DNA of 64,000 nucleotides from Desulfobacterales bacterium (GCA_028704555.1 JAQWFD010000002.1:1-64000), one strand, 5' to 3'; positions 16,979-26,450 are shown, counted from the stretch's first letter. A program made the numbers and translations. Notes: generated from the sequence alone by a model not told the origin.

Positions 16979-17795
16979 TGCTGATGTCTCTGTTTACATA
17001 TTTTATTAGATTATACGACCCTCGGTTTCTACAAAATCGCTTTGATGCCGGCCAAACCGTTTGCTGCCGTTCCCATGGAGGATCCACCCGATCGGTCAGC
17101 CATACAGAAAGACCTCTGGAAAATTAAATTACACCGTCTTGCTTGTCTTTTTGTCTGTCTTCCGCGTTGTATCAAAGCGTACTCGCTTTGATTCGCCTTT
17201 AAAACGAACAAAAATTCTGCTCATATGCGCAATTAATTTTTATCGAGGCCCTATCAGACGGATATAGTCGTCGTTTCTGATTCGCTGTTTGATGCGGACT
17301 ATAAAGCGACAAAGCACACTTTTGGTTCAAGTTAAGCAATTAAAGTGCCAGCCTTACAATCTGCAGGAATAGCAGGGGCATGAGCGGATTCAATGAGGTT
17401 AAAAACAGAATAATCAGTTCCTGTTGATGGAAGAATAAACGAAAATATCCGCCCAGAAAGGGGCTGAGGAGAATAAAAATTCGGTAAGTGTTCGGTTCCA
17501 TTATCTGAAGCTGGTTCGGTTCAGATCAGAACCGGTTATTCCTTATTTCGGACCGAATAGAAGAACAAAAAGTTCCGATTTTTGCCGCCCCTGCCACCAT
17601 AAGATTGAATCAGCGCCCTGCGGGCAGGCTGAGGCGCGCTATCGCTGGAGGAGCACTTCGTTTGAGGCAAACGATGGAAATCCCAATCCTATTTAAAAAT
17701 ATTAACAATACTGCGTGTAATCTGCGTAAACTGTGGGAAAAAATATAATCCGAAGACATAAAATTAATTAAACAGGGTGGATAGGGTCGCGAGCG
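16979..17795. other. Long non-coding gap
   Basis: About 800 bases without a credible gene. It holds a 9-base-pair inverted repeat (ATCAAAGCG...CGCTTTGAT, about 17169-17190), another one CGGTTC-AGATCA-GAACCG (17517-17534), and family-2 repeat copy 2 at 17612-17671. The remainder shows no structure I can name. Confidence 0.5.
17612..17671 (+). repeat. Dispersed intergenic repeat, family 2, copy 2
   Basis: Matches 9901-9960 along about 60 bases, with identical flanks (AGCGCCCTGCGGGC on the left, GAGGAGCACTTCGTTTGAGG on the right) and differences concentrated in the middle. It lies about 125 bases beyond the stop of the sigma-54 activator. Confidence 0.6.
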
Positions 17796-19217
17796 TTATT
17801 TGTAGTCTTCTTTTCGAATACCATAACGGGTTAACAGTTTATGAAGCTGGCGGGTGCTGATTCCGGCGGCAAGTGCGGATTGATTGATTTTACCCTTGGT
17901 GTCGGTCAAAAGTTTTTTTAGATATTGCCGTTCAACATGCTCAATGCCTCTTCGCCTGACCTCGGCCAGAGCCTGAGATGAATCGAGTTGGAGATGCGCA
18001 AGGGGGGCATCGTTTTGGAACAGTTCGAGGGGAAAGCTTTCCGGGGTCAGAACCGAACTGGTTTCAAGAATATAGCCACGTTCCACCAGGTTTTCCAGTT
18101 CTCTGATATTGCCGGGCCAGGCATAACGGGCAAATGCCTCCATGACCATCGGATGAACCGCGTGTATCTCTTTTGAATTGAATTTGTTCAAACGATTCAG
18201 AAAAATATCCACAAGAATGGGAATATCTTCAATGCGATCGCGGAGGTTGGGAATTTCAATGGGAAAAACACTGATCCGGTAAAACAGATCCTTTCTGAAG
18301 CTGCCGGCCGCGCACATTTCTTTCAGATCCGTATTCGTGGCGGCGATGATCCTGACATCGGTTTCAAGCATTTCTTCCCCACCGACACGCGCATAGGTTC
18401 TGTCCTGAAGAACCTGCAGCAGCTTGATCTGTGCGGCTGCCGAGATGGTCCCGATTTCATCCAGAAAAATGGTTCCCCCGTGGGCGATTTCAAATTTTCC
18501 CAGTTTTCGTTTGATGGCTCCCGTGAAAGCGCCCTTTTCATGACCGAAAAGCTCGCTTTCCAGCAATGTGTCCTGAATCGCACCGCAGTGAACCGTAATA
18601 AACTGCTTGTCTTTTCGATTGCTGTGCCGGTGAATCAGCCGGGCCATAACGCCCTTTCCGGTACCGGTTTCCCCATGAAGCAATACCGTGGTGCGCGTTG
18701 CGGTAACCGAACGAACCTTGCTGAAGACACTTTTCATAATATCGCTCTGGGTTTTAATAAAATCCAGGGATTCTTTCTCCCAGAACTGATCCCGAAGATA
18801 ATCCAGCTCGGATTGTTTTATTTTATCCTCATGAATGCTTTCCGTAAAAAAATGAATTTCATCGCGGTTAACCGGATAGGTCAGATAATTATCTGCGCCG
18901 GCCTTTACGGCATAAACGGCTTCCCGGATTTTTTCCTGAGGAGACAGGACAACAATGTGCATGCCGGGATTTTGCCAGAACAGGATCAGCGCTTGTTTGT
19001 AATGGCCAATGTCAGCGGGGCTGCCATCGGGATTCATCAGAAATGAGATATCAATAAACATAAATTCATATGACTTCTGTTGGAAGCGCATCCGGCAATG
19101 GTCGATATCGGGGGCATAGTCTATGTGGTATGTCGCCTCAAAAAAATTCCGAATGGAGACAAATTCCTCTACATTCGCTGTCGCAACAAGAATGGACGAT
19201 TTTACCGGTTTTTTCAT
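17796..19217 (-). CDS. Sigma-54-dependent transcriptional activator with degenerate receiver domain
   Basis: 473 residues. An N-terminal receiver-like domain (about 1-130) is followed by a full AAA+ domain with Walker A GETGTGKG, the sigma-54 contact loop GAFTGA, Walker B GTIFLDEIG and the arginine-finger region. A C-terminal Fis-type helix-turn-helix (INQSALAAGISTRQLHKLLTRYGI) closes it. The receiver keeps an Asp in FMFIDISF but lacks the acidic pair on strand 1 (ILVATANVEE). It has LTYP where active receivers have LTKP. It probably does not respond to ordinary phosphorylation and may sense another input. No kinase or obvious target gene is adjacent. Confidence 0.9.
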   Translation of the reverse strand: MKKPVKSSILVATANVEEFVSIRNFFEATYHIDYAPDIDHCRMRFQQKSYEFMFIDISFLMNPDGSPADIGHYKQALILFWQNPGMHIVVLSPQEKIREAVYAVKAGADNYLTYPVNRDEIHFFTESIHEDKIKQSELDYLRDQFWEKESLDFIKTQSDIMKSVFSKVRSVTATRTTVLLHGETGTGKGVMARLIHRHSNRKDKQFITVHCGAIQDTLLESELFGHEKGAFTGAIKRKLGKFEIAHGGTIFLDEIGTISAAAQIKLLQVLQDRTYARVGGEEMLETDVRIIAATNTDLKEMCAAGSFRKDLFYRISVFPIEIPNLRDRIEDIPILVDIFLNRLNKFNSKEIHAVHPMVMEAFARYAWPGNIRELENLVERGYILETSSVLTPESFPLELFQNDAPLAHLQLDSSQALAEVRRRGIEHVERQYLKKLLTDTKGKINQSALAAGISTRQLHKLLTRYGIRKEDYK

Positions 19218-19316
19218 ATTTCTGATACCTGACCAAGGTTAAGGATGACCCCTGATGCTGGTCCTGTTTTTTCTGTATTATTTGCCATACGGCTTCTTTG
19301 ACCACAGGGTAAGCTG

Positions 19317-19345
19317 ATAGTATTAGCGTACCGTTATAGAATCAA
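19317..19345 (-). promoter_or_regulatory. Possible promoter of the sigma-54 activator gene
   Basis: On the minus strand, TTGATT (19345-19340), 17 bases, then TACTAT (19322-19317). The start codon is about 100 bases further on. Match quality is only moderate. Confidence 0.3.
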
Positions 19346-19455
19346 GATAAATATCTCAATAAAGATATTGACCTCAACATAAAAAACGGGATTATTTAGG
19401 ATTAACGGGGAATACTGTGGGAAAATTTCTATTTTCGGGTTATTTGCTGAGGGCC

Positions 19456-20391
19456 TTACAGTTCTTCCGGGGTAAATGCCACCACATCGTCAATCCGGCT
19501 ACAATCGGCAAGGAGCATTACCAGACGGTCGACCCCCAGGGCATTTCCGGACGACTCCGGCATAAATTTCAGGGCCGCCAGAAATTTCTCGGGTGATGGA
19601 TATGCCGATTTCCCGGATGCGATGCGCTCGCCGGCCTCTTTTTCAAACCGCTGCCGCTGCTCTTTCGGATCAGTCAGTTCGCTGAATGCATTACACAATT
19701 CCAGCCCGCTGATATACATTTCAAACCGTTCTGCGAAACGATTGCCGTCTTTAAGCCTGGCAAGGGCTCCGCAGGATGCCGGATAATCGTAGAGAAACAG
19801 CGGCTTGTCCATCCCGAGACAGGGCTCGATTTCAAACGCGATGACCTCGTCAAAACGGTTGGTACGCAACGCGGCCTCCATGGAAACCGTGGCATACCGG
19901 TCAAAGGCTTCCAAAACCGTGAGTCTGTGCCAGGGAGGGGTAAGATCGATGTTTCGGCCCTGATACACAAACGAATCCTTAGCAACGGTTTGCCGGGCCA
20001 CAAAACAGATCAGCGCCTCGCACTGGGCCATCATATCCTGGTAGTCAAACCCTTGGCAATACCACTCCAGGAGGGTAAATTCGGGCAAATGCCGGTTTCC
20101 CCGTTCCTGCTGGCGGAAGCATCTGCAAATCTGGAAAATGCGACCGTAGCCGGCTGCCAGCAGACGTTTCATGCACAGCTCCGGAGATGTATGCAGAAAC
20201 CATTGCCCGGATGGCGGAGCATCGATATGCAGCTCAGGGGCAGGTGCCGGAATCCGGCAGGGCGTTTCGATTTCCAAAAAAGCTTGTTCGATAAAAAACC
20301 CGCGGATCGCCTGGATGATGCGGGCCCTCAACTGCAGGTTACGTTTCAGAAAGGTTTGTCTGAATTCAGAAAACGGTAGATCAGATTTCAT
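19456..20391 (-). CDS. epmA: EpmA-like elongation factor P beta-lysine ligase (class II LysRS-like)
   Basis: 311 residues, the length of EpmA (PoxA/GenX), lacking the anticodon-binding domain of true lysyl-tRNA synthetases. Class II aminoacyl-synthetase motifs are seen: FIEQAFLEIETP (motif 1), FRQQERGNRHLPEFTLLEWY (motif 2) and GNALGVDRLVMLLA (motif 3). EpmA activates (R)-beta-lysine and attaches it to a lysine of EF-P to help translation of proline runs. Neither epmB nor efp is in the window. The start codon overlaps the stop of the deacetylase-like gene (ATGA), so translation is coupled. A different lysine-like substrate remains possible. Confidence 0.85.
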   Translation of the reverse strand: MKSDLPFSEFRQTFLKRNLQLRARIIQAIRGFFIEQAFLEIETPCRIPAPAPELHIDAPPSGQWFLHTSPELCMKRLLAAGYGRIFQICRCFRQQERGNRHLPEFTLLEWYCQGFDYQDMMAQCEALICFVARQTVAKDSFVYQGRNIDLTPPWHRLTVLEAFDRYATVSMEAALRTNRFDEVIAFEIEPCLGMDKPLFLYDYPASCGALARLKDGNRFAERFEMYISGLELCNAFSELTDPKEQRQRFEKEAGERIASGKSAYPSPEKFLAALKFMPESSGNALGVDRLVMLLADCSRIDDVVAFTPEEL

Positions 20392-21710
20392 ACGGTAGCA
20401 CTTTTTATTAAAAATTTATCCTCTGTCCGGTCCTGAAGGAAGAGCATGTCATATCGATTCACATCCGCCGTGTCATACCATTTCAATGCGGTCTGCCTGC
20501 ATTCATCACAGGCATTTGACGGAACATGAACGGCCAGAACGTGAAGGCCTCTATCCGATGAAGAATCAATTTTCAAGGCCCCGCCACACTGCCTGCAGAT
20601 TCGAACCTGCTCGTGCTGGGTTTCGATCAGATTGTCCGTATCGTAAAACACGGAGCGGCTCCTGTCGGCATACTCAGACGAGCCGTACAGCTTTTCCCTG
20701 ATGGCGTTGCGGTTGTTCCAATTGGCCAGCACCTGTTCACAGGTTTTTTCAATGGCCCTTGATATTTGAGGGGTTTGACGGATAGCCTCTGGATCATAGT
20801 TGGGTTCGGTAACCTTTGAATAGTCAATGCCTGCCATGGCCAGTATGATGCCGAGGTTGACATAGGGAAGCGCACCCTCGATGGAATATCCGCCTTCGAG
20901 CACCGCAATATCGGGTTTTAAGAGCGTTGTCAGCCGGGCATATCCCTGGGCGGAAAAATTCATATTGGTAATGGGGTCCGTAAAATGATTGTCCTGCCCG
21001 GCCGAATTGATAATGATATCCGGCTTGAATTCATCCAGGACTGGAAGCACCACATGGTTTACCGCATACAAAACACCCTCTTCTGACGTAAACGGGGGAA
21101 GGGGAATATTGAGCGTTGTTCCCAGCGCATTGGGCCCGCCGAGATCATCCGGAAATCCGGAACCCGGATAAAGCGTCCGTCCGTCCTGATGCAGCGAAAT
21201 AAACAGGGTGTCAGGATCATGCCAGTAGATGTCCTGTGTGCCGTCACCATGGTGGCAGTCGGTATCGACAATAGCGACTTTGCGGATGCCATAGGCCTTG
21301 CGAAGATACTCGATCATGATGGCTTCGATATTGACATTGCAAAACCCTCTGGCACCGTGTACCACTCGCATGGCATGATGGCCCGGGGGCCGGACAAGGG
21401 CAAAGCCCTTATCGACTCTTTTGTCCATCACGGCTTTTCCGATGGTTTTTGCGCCACCGGCACTGATGAAATGGGATTCCGTCATGACCCGGTTTTCATT
21501 CGGAACGCAGAAATGAACCCGCCGGACATCGGCTACCGTAACCAGCTCCGGCTTGAATTCCCTGATGCCTTCTATGTCCAGAAGGCCTTCTTCAAAAACC
21601 TGATCCTGCGTGTAAAGCAGCCGCTCCTCCCGTTCCGGATGCGTGGGGCTGATCGCCCAGTCAAAAGCCGGAAAGAAAACCAGTCCGGTTTTATACGTTG
21701 CATGCAACAT
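20388..21710 (-). CDS. Class II histone-deacetylase-like amidohydrolase with C-terminal zinc-ribbon-like tail
   Basis: About 440 residues of the HDAC/acetoin-utilisation/acetylpolyamine amidohydrolase superfamily. Signature segments are RPPGHHAM, DTDCHHGDGTQDIYW and SAGQDNHFTDP, which supply the active-site histidines and zinc ligands. These enzymes remove acyl groups from lysines or polyamines. The last 80 residues are unusual, with ICRQCGGAL and CDECRQ forming a likely zinc-binding knob. The frame opens at TTG 21722; ATG 21710 is preferred because GGAG lies six bases before it. It sits between the hydantoinase-type gene (18-30 bases upstream) and epmA (overlapping). Confidence 0.85.
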   Translation of the reverse strand: MLHATYKTGLVFFPAFDWAISPTHPEREERLLYTQDQVFEEGLLDIEGIREFKPELVTVADVRRVHFCVPNENRVMTESHFISAGGAKTIGKAVMDKRVDKGFALVRPPGHHAMRVVHGARGFCNVNIEAIMIEYLRKAYGIRKVAIVDTDCHHGDGTQDIYWHDPDTLFISLHQDGRTLYPGSGFPDDLGGPNALGTTLNIPLPPFTSEEGVLYAVNHVVLPVLDEFKPDIIINSAGQDNHFTDPITNMNFSAQGYARLTTLLKPDIAVLEGGYSIEGALPYVNLGIILAMAGIDYSKVTEPNYDPEAIRQTPQISRAIEKTCEQVLANWNNRNAIREKLYGSSEYADRSRSVFYDTDNLIETQHEQVRICRQCGGALKIDSSSDRGLHVLAVHVPSNACDECRQTALKWYDTADVNRYDMLFLQDRTEDKFLIKSATV

Positions 21711-21740
21711 CATTGGCTCCAATCAGAAGGGGATTTTTTA

Positions 21741-23429
21741 TTATTCATGCGATAAAAGCTCACCGGCAATCCCTTCATATCCATGGATCAATCCGGGTCT
21801 GACCTGGACCTTGATGCGGATATTTTTACCGGTCGTATAAAATCCACGGACCATATTAAACTGCTGATCCTCTATAATTTCCATTTCCAGGTCTTCAGCC
21901 GATGCCCCTTTTCCCAGCGCTTTTTCCCTGAGCAATTCAAACGCTTTTTCCCGGGCATCCTGTCTCGAAAAATCTTTATTGACCATTGCCACGAAATTTT
22001 CTTCGGGTGCGGTTGCGATTTCCCGCTCAGTATCGGCAAACAGGGTCACTTCGCATGTCGTCCGTGCGAGGGCCGCTCCAATGGCATTGGCCACCTGCCA
22101 TTTGGGAACCACTTCGACATCATATCCGGAAACCTGATTCAGACGTTCGGCGAAAAATGGCGCAGGACCGCCAAGCACCAGTATCTTTTCAGGCCGGACA
22201 AAACATCCCTCCCGCAGTTCACGAATCGTATACACCGGCTTGCTGTTGATTTGATCAATCAGATGCCGGGCTTCGCGTAAAATCGTGGCACAGACCGTGT
22301 CAACAATCTGCCGCGCCGTTTCTTCGGCATCCGCCTGTAACGCGGCGGCAATCTGCTGTATGCCCTCGAGCGCCTTTTGTCTGTCCCCGTCCCGGATAAT
22401 GTTCAGGACAAACAGCGCGTCGGTAGGTGTGGGACCAGATCCCCCATAAGCCATGGCCGGTCCGACCCTGTCGGGTCCGATTTCCAGTCGGCCGTCCGAT
22501 ACCCGGATGACACTGTCACCCCCCAATCCGATGGAATGTGTCTGCAACGAACGAATCAGTGTTTTATACCCGCCGATTTGGATGCCGAGGGGTTCAAGCA
22601 CCGGCACCTTGTCGAGCAATACGGCCATATCCGTTGTGGTTCCGCCAATATCCATGACCAGCACCTCCTTGTTCCCGGGAGCAAATACCATAGCACCCAT
22701 GGCGCTGGCAGCCGGTCCGCAAAGAATCGACTGGCCGGGAAAATCGATAGAGGCTTCAAAATTCATGGTACCGCCGTCAGCTTTAAGAATGTGGATGGGA
22801 ATTTTAAGGCCTTTTTGCTTCAATGATTTTTGAACCGCATTGAAAAAATCCTTGTGAAGGGGATAGACCGCGGCGTTTAGATACGTGGTTGAAATCCGTC
22901 GTGGAAAATTCAGGCTGCCGGATATCTGATGCCCGAGAAAGACCATCTCAAACTCATCCTTGATGATCTGTCTGATCTTTAATTCATGCGCCGGGTTTCT
23001 GACCGAGAATTTTGAAACAATCCCGACATGACGAATTCCCTCTTTTTTCAAATATCCGGCAATGCTGACGATTTGTTTTTCATCGATGGGTTTGATCTCT
23101 CTGCCCCGATGGTCAATCGACCCGGATACGGTGAAAAAATACGAATTGGTACGAAACTGTTCCGGATCGATCCCGGGGCCGCTGGATACGATCATGCCCA
23201 CCTGAGGAATTTTGCGCTGAACAATGGCGTTCGTCGTGAGGGTTGTGCTGAGGACTGCCCGCTTGATTTTCGAGGAATCAATGTTTTCAGTAATTTTCTC
23301 AAGCCCCGTTAACACGGTGCTGAAAAGATCTGAATGATTGGTGACGACTTTAATTTCCCTGAGCAGCCCTTTATCTCCCAAGAGCACCACATCCGTATGG
23401 GTACCGCCGACGTCTAACCCGATAATCAT
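21741..23429 (-). CDS. Hydantoinase/oxoprolinase-family protein (HyuA-like)
   Basis: 562 residues. N-terminal MIIGLDVGGTHTDVVLLGD is the phosphate-1 motif of the actin/hexokinase ATPase fold in HyuA proteins, and VMDIGGTTTDMAVL (about 247-260) is phosphate-2. A glycine-rich VLGGPAPFFAERL segment follows near 420. Relatives hydrolyse hydantoins or 5-oxoproline using ATP, or activate partner proteins. Classical operons have a HyuB partner, which is absent here. The genes downstream (deacetylase-like, EpmA-like) suggest a role in amide or lysine-derivative metabolism, but this is conjecture. GGGATAAATT precedes the ATG. Confidence 0.85.
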   Translation of the reverse strand: MIIGLDVGGTHTDVVLLGDKGLLREIKVVTNHSDLFSTVLTGLEKITENIDSSKIKRAVLSTTLTTNAIVQRKIPQVGMIVSSGPGIDPEQFRTNSYFFTVSGSIDHRGREIKPIDEKQIVSIAGYLKKEGIRHVGIVSKFSVRNPAHELKIRQIIKDEFEMVFLGHQISGSLNFPRRISTTYLNAAVYPLHKDFFNAVQKSLKQKGLKIPIHILKADGGTMNFEASIDFPGQSILCGPAASAMGAMVFAPGNKEVLVMDIGGTTTDMAVLLDKVPVLEPLGIQIGGYKTLIRSLQTHSIGLGGDSVIRVSDGRLEIGPDRVGPAMAYGGSGPTPTDALFVLNIIRDGDRQKALEGIQQIAAALQADAEETARQIVDTVCATILREARHLIDQINSKPVYTIRELREGCFVRPEKILVLGGPAPFFAERLNQVSGYDVEVVPKWQVANAIGAALARTTCEVTLFADTEREIATAPEENFVAMVNKDFSRQDAREKAFELLREKALGKGASAEDLEMEIIEDQQFNMVRGFYTTGKNIRIKVQVRPGLIHGYEGIAGELLSHE

Positions 23430-23825
23430 AATTTATCCCTGAAATACATAAGTATGGATAGGACAATCACAGATAACCTGAAACCATGCCGCGTATCGTG
23501 TACATTATCGGCAATCCATAAAATTTGCTCTGAATTTTTAAAGGTTTATGTCTGAACTTTAACGAAAAACCGCAGTACTGTCAATAAATCTCACGGATTA
23601 TAACAGGGGAAACCATTTTTTGGAAAATAAAAAATTATTAATGACAGGGGGCATGCCGCAGAAAGGATCGTAAATTTGGGCTTGATCATACCTGCGGCCA
23701 TATTCTCTTACGTGTAGTTTCGAAGTCTCGGCCGTTCCCCCGTATCGTGCTGGAGAAGCCGGGAACGGTCCTTACGACGTTATGGCGGCAGTTATGGTCA
23801 AGCCCGGCAGGGGGATTGGTCGGGA
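23430..23825. other. Intergenic region between gpmI and the hydantoinase-type gene
   Basis: The half nearest gpmI is filled by family-1 repeat copy A (23678-23805). The remainder (23430-23677) is A+T-rich upstream sequence of the hydantoinase-type gene, with no gene seen. Confidence 0.55.
23678..23805. repeat. Structured dispersed repeat, family 1, copy A
   Basis: A 128-base element with imperfect terminal inverted repeats of about 25 bases (each starting GGGCTTGA on its own strand) and an inner inverted repeat (CCGTTCCC/GGGAACGG) around a conserved core containing ATCGTGCTGGAGAAGCCGG. It starts 20 bases after the gpmI stop. Copy B is at 35489-35634. Confidence 0.7.
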
Positions 23826-25370
23826 TTACCGGATAAGCAAAGAACGGCCGGACATCTGCTCCGGCAAGTCAATGTTCATGATATCCAGGATGGTGGGGGC
23901 GATATCCGCAAGGATACCCGGGGTTAAACGCATACCTCGCCGGCTCTCATCGACCAGAATAAACGGAACAGGATTGCAGGTATGCGCCGTGTGGGGATGG
24001 CCGTCTGTGTCAGTCATCATCTCGGCGTTACCATGATCTGCGGTGATGATGGCAGCCCCGCCGAGCGCCAGAAGACGGGGCACGATTTCCCGGACACAGT
24101 TGTCCACGGTTTCGCAGGCTTTGACGGCGGCATCCAGAATTCCGGTATGACCGACCATATCCATATTTGCAAAATTGACCACGATCAGATCATATTCACC
24201 GGTCTGCAGCCTGGAGATTACCTCGTTTTTGACGCTTTCAGCGCTCATTTCAGGTTTCAGATCATAGGTCTCCACCTCTCGCGGTGAAGGTATGAGACAC
24301 CGCTGTTCACCGGGAAAATTTTGCTCCTCGCCGCCGTTGAAAAAATAGGTGACATGGGCATATTTTTCCGTTTCAGCAATTCGAAGCTGTTTCAATCCCC
24401 GGTTGCTGATCACTTCTGCCAGCGTATTTTTCATACGAAACGGAGGAAATGCAACCGGCAGATCCAATGTTTCATCATACCGGGTCATGCAGACAAAATC
24501 ACACAGTTTCGGCAGACAGTTACGATCAAATCCACTAAATTGCTTTTCTGTAAATGCCCGGCTGATCTCGCGCGCGCGATCCGCCCTGAAATTAAAAAAG
24601 ATAAGCCCGTCCTCATCGCTTACCGGCCGAACCGGTGTCCCCTCATGATCGGTCATTACAACGGGACGGATAAATTCATCGGTTTCATTTTCAGTATAGG
24701 CATGCGCGATGGCCTCGACCGGGTCGGTCTCCCGGATACCGGTCCCCTGCGTGTAAAGCCGGTACGCCTTCTCGACACGATCCCATCGCCTGTCGCGGTC
24801 CATGGCATAGAACCGCCCGCAGATAGTAGCGATGGTGCCGAACCGGTTTCGGGACATATACTTTTGAAGCTCCCGGATATAACCGATTCCGCTGTCCGGT
24901 GCGGTATCACGACCGTCCATGATGGCATGAACATACACCCGGGTGATGCCCTTTGTCCGGATCAGATCCAGCAGGGCAAACAAGTGATCCAGATGACTGT
25001 GAACCCCTCCGTCAGAGACAAGGCCCATCAGGTGAAGCGTGGACTGACGCTCTTTGACCCGGGATATGACACGGTTAAATGCGTCATTCTGATAAAAAGT
25101 GCCTTCACGGATCGAAACGTTAATCCGGAGAAGATCCTGATACACGATGCGTCCGGCGCCAATATTCAGATGCCCGACTTCGGAATTTCCCATAACGCCT
25201 TCCGGAAGCCCCACCGATTCGCCCGAACACAAAAGATGGGTATGGGGATACTGTGCTTTGAGCATATCCAGAAAAGGGGTATTTGCCCGGAATACGGCAT
25301 TTCCCTTTTCCAAAGGACTTATTCCCCATCCGTCAAGAATCATGAGCATTACAGGGGCCCTGTCAGTCAT
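23826..25370 (-). CDS. gpmI: 2,3-bisphosphoglycerate-independent phosphoglycerate mutase
   Basis: 514 residues, exactly the usual GpmI length. It opens VMLMILDGWGIS, the metal-binding Asp region. The catalytic serine lies in MGNSEVGHLNIGAGRIVYQDL, and metal ligands appear in NFANMDMVGHTG and ITADHGNAE. It interconverts 3- and 2-phosphoglycerate in glycolysis/gluconeogenesis, needing Mn2+. The frame is open 43 codons further upstream inside rsfS, but ATG 25370 follows GAGGAGG at good spacing and gives the family N-terminus. It is the last gene of the rplU-gpmI block and overlaps rsfS by eight bases. Confidence 0.95.
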   Translation of the reverse strand: MTDRAPVMLMILDGWGISPLEKGNAVFRANTPFLDMLKAQYPHTHLLCSGESVGLPEGVMGNSEVGHLNIGAGRIVYQDLLRINVSIREGTFYQNDAFNRVISRVKERQSTLHLMGLVSDGGVHSHLDHLFALLDLIRTKGITRVYVHAIMDGRDTAPDSGIGYIRELQKYMSRNRFGTIATICGRFYAMDRDRRWDRVEKAYRLYTQGTGIRETDPVEAIAHAYTENETDEFIRPVVMTDHEGTPVRPVSDEDGLIFFNFRADRAREISRAFTEKQFSGFDRNCLPKLCDFVCMTRYDETLDLPVAFPPFRMKNTLAEVISNRGLKQLRIAETEKYAHVTYFFNGGEEQNFPGEQRCLIPSPREVETYDLKPEMSAESVKNEVISRLQTGEYDLIVVNFANMDMVGHTGILDAAVKACETVDNCVREIVPRLLALGGAAIITADHGNAEMMTDTDGHPHTAHTCNPVPFILVDESRRGMRLTPGILADIAPTILDIMNIDLPEQMSGRSLLIR

Positions 25371-25761
25371 CCATATCCTCCTCTTCGAAATTTTCAGAGA
25401 TGTCGGCGGCATCCGGTTCGATGACAATTCGCCCTGCATCACTCCAGAGACTTTCCAGATCATAGAATTGGCGGACCGGCTCGTAAAACACATGGACAAT
25501 GATATACCCGTAGTCTATCAGAACCCAGTGACCTTCTTTCAACCCGTCCACACTCAGCGGCCTGATGCCCTGGGTTTTAAGATCCCGAACAATATGTTCC
25601 GCGATGGCGGAAACCTGACGATTGGACCGGCCGCTGCAGATGACAAATGCATCGGCAACAGACGTCAGTGCATGGACATCGAGCGCAACCAGCTGCAGCG
25701 CTTTTCTGCCCCGGGCAGCTCTGACAAACGGTTCAACGGATGATGCTACATCTGTTGTCAT
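25363..25761 (-). CDS. rsfS: Ribosome silencing factor
   Basis: 132 residues of the RsfS/Iojap family, with the conserved core FVICSGRSNRQVSAIAEHI, the GLKEGHWVLIDYG segment and HVFYEPVRQFYDLESLW. RsfS binds ribosomal protein L14 and blocks subunit joining when nutrients are short. The last residues are acidic (FEEEDMDD), and the DNA encoding them doubles as the ribosome site of gpmI. It overlaps the end of nadD by four bases, the classic nadD-rsfS arrangement. Confidence 0.95.
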   Translation of the reverse strand: MTTDVASSVEPFVRAARGRKALQLVALDVHALTSVADAFVICSGRSNRQVSAIAEHIVRDLKTQGIRPLSVDGLKEGHWVLIDYGYIIVHVFYEPVRQFYDLESLWSDAGRIVIEPDAADISENFEEEDMDD

Positions 25762-26429
25762 GTATACAATCCTCTGGCCTTTATATAAGCGCGAACCTTT
25801 TCAGGTACGAGAAATTGAATGGATTTTCCATTCCTGATCTGTTTCCGTATCCGGGTGGATGAGATATCCAGAGAACTTACCTCAAACCCGAAGACACGGT
25901 GCATCTCAGGGTGAACAAAGCATGAACGGGACGCAGAATACCGGTAAGCACCGGAAATTTTTTCCTTCAAAAAGGCCTCGAGCATCACATTCTTTGACTG
26001 AAAGGCTTCACAGCCCGCTCCCGGCCGTGTCATAACGATGAAAGAAATTTGCCGGAACAACTCCATACAGGAGTTCCAGGTATCAATTTCGAGAAAGGCA
26101 TCGAGACCAACAATGAAAAAAAGGGTGGTATCCTTACCCGTCATGGATTTAAAGCGACGAACCGTATCGATGGTATAGGATGGACCGGATCGATTGATTT
26201 CAATATCGGACACAGCAAACCCGGGTGTGTTTGATGCAGCAAGGCGGACCATCTCAAGGCGGCTTTGCGCATCTATGATGCCATCCGGGCTTTTGTGAGG
26301 CGGAATAGCCGACGGGATCAGATAACAGCTGTCAAGTGAAAATCCCTCGTGAATTTCCAACGCCGCACGAAGATGTCCGAAATGAATCGGATTAAAGGTT
26401 CCGCCAAACAGCCCGATACGCATAGTCAT
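25758..26429 (-). CDS. nadD: Nicotinate-nucleotide adenylyltransferase
   Basis: 223 residues. The N-terminal GLFGGTFNPIHFGHL is the nucleotidyltransferase HxGH region, and SSTRIRKQI near the end is the ISSTxxR motif that binds the triphosphate. NadD joins nicotinate mononucleotide and ATP to make deamido-NAD in NAD synthesis. The ATG at 26429 has a second in-frame ATG two codons on (26423). It begins 21 bases after the end of the extended proA frame, so proA, nadD and rsfS are likely co-transcribed. Confidence 0.94.
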   Translation of the reverse strand: MTMRIGLFGGTFNPIHFGHLRAALEIHEGFSLDSCYLIPSAIPPHKSPDGIIDAQSRLEMVRLAASNTPGFAVSDIEINRSGPSYTIDTVRRFKSMTGKDTTLFFIVGLDAFLEIDTWNSCMELFRQISFIVMTRPGAGCEAFQSKNVMLEAFLKEKISGAYRYSASRSCFVHPEMHRVFGFEVSSLDISSTRIRKQIRNGKSIQFLVPEKVRAYIKARGLYT

Positions 26430-26450
26430 ATATCCGTAAAACAGTTCAAT

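Noticed and set aside
24321..25424. 367-residue plus-strand frame opposite gpmI
   Set aside because: Shadow of gpmI and rsfS, with no domain and no ribosome site.
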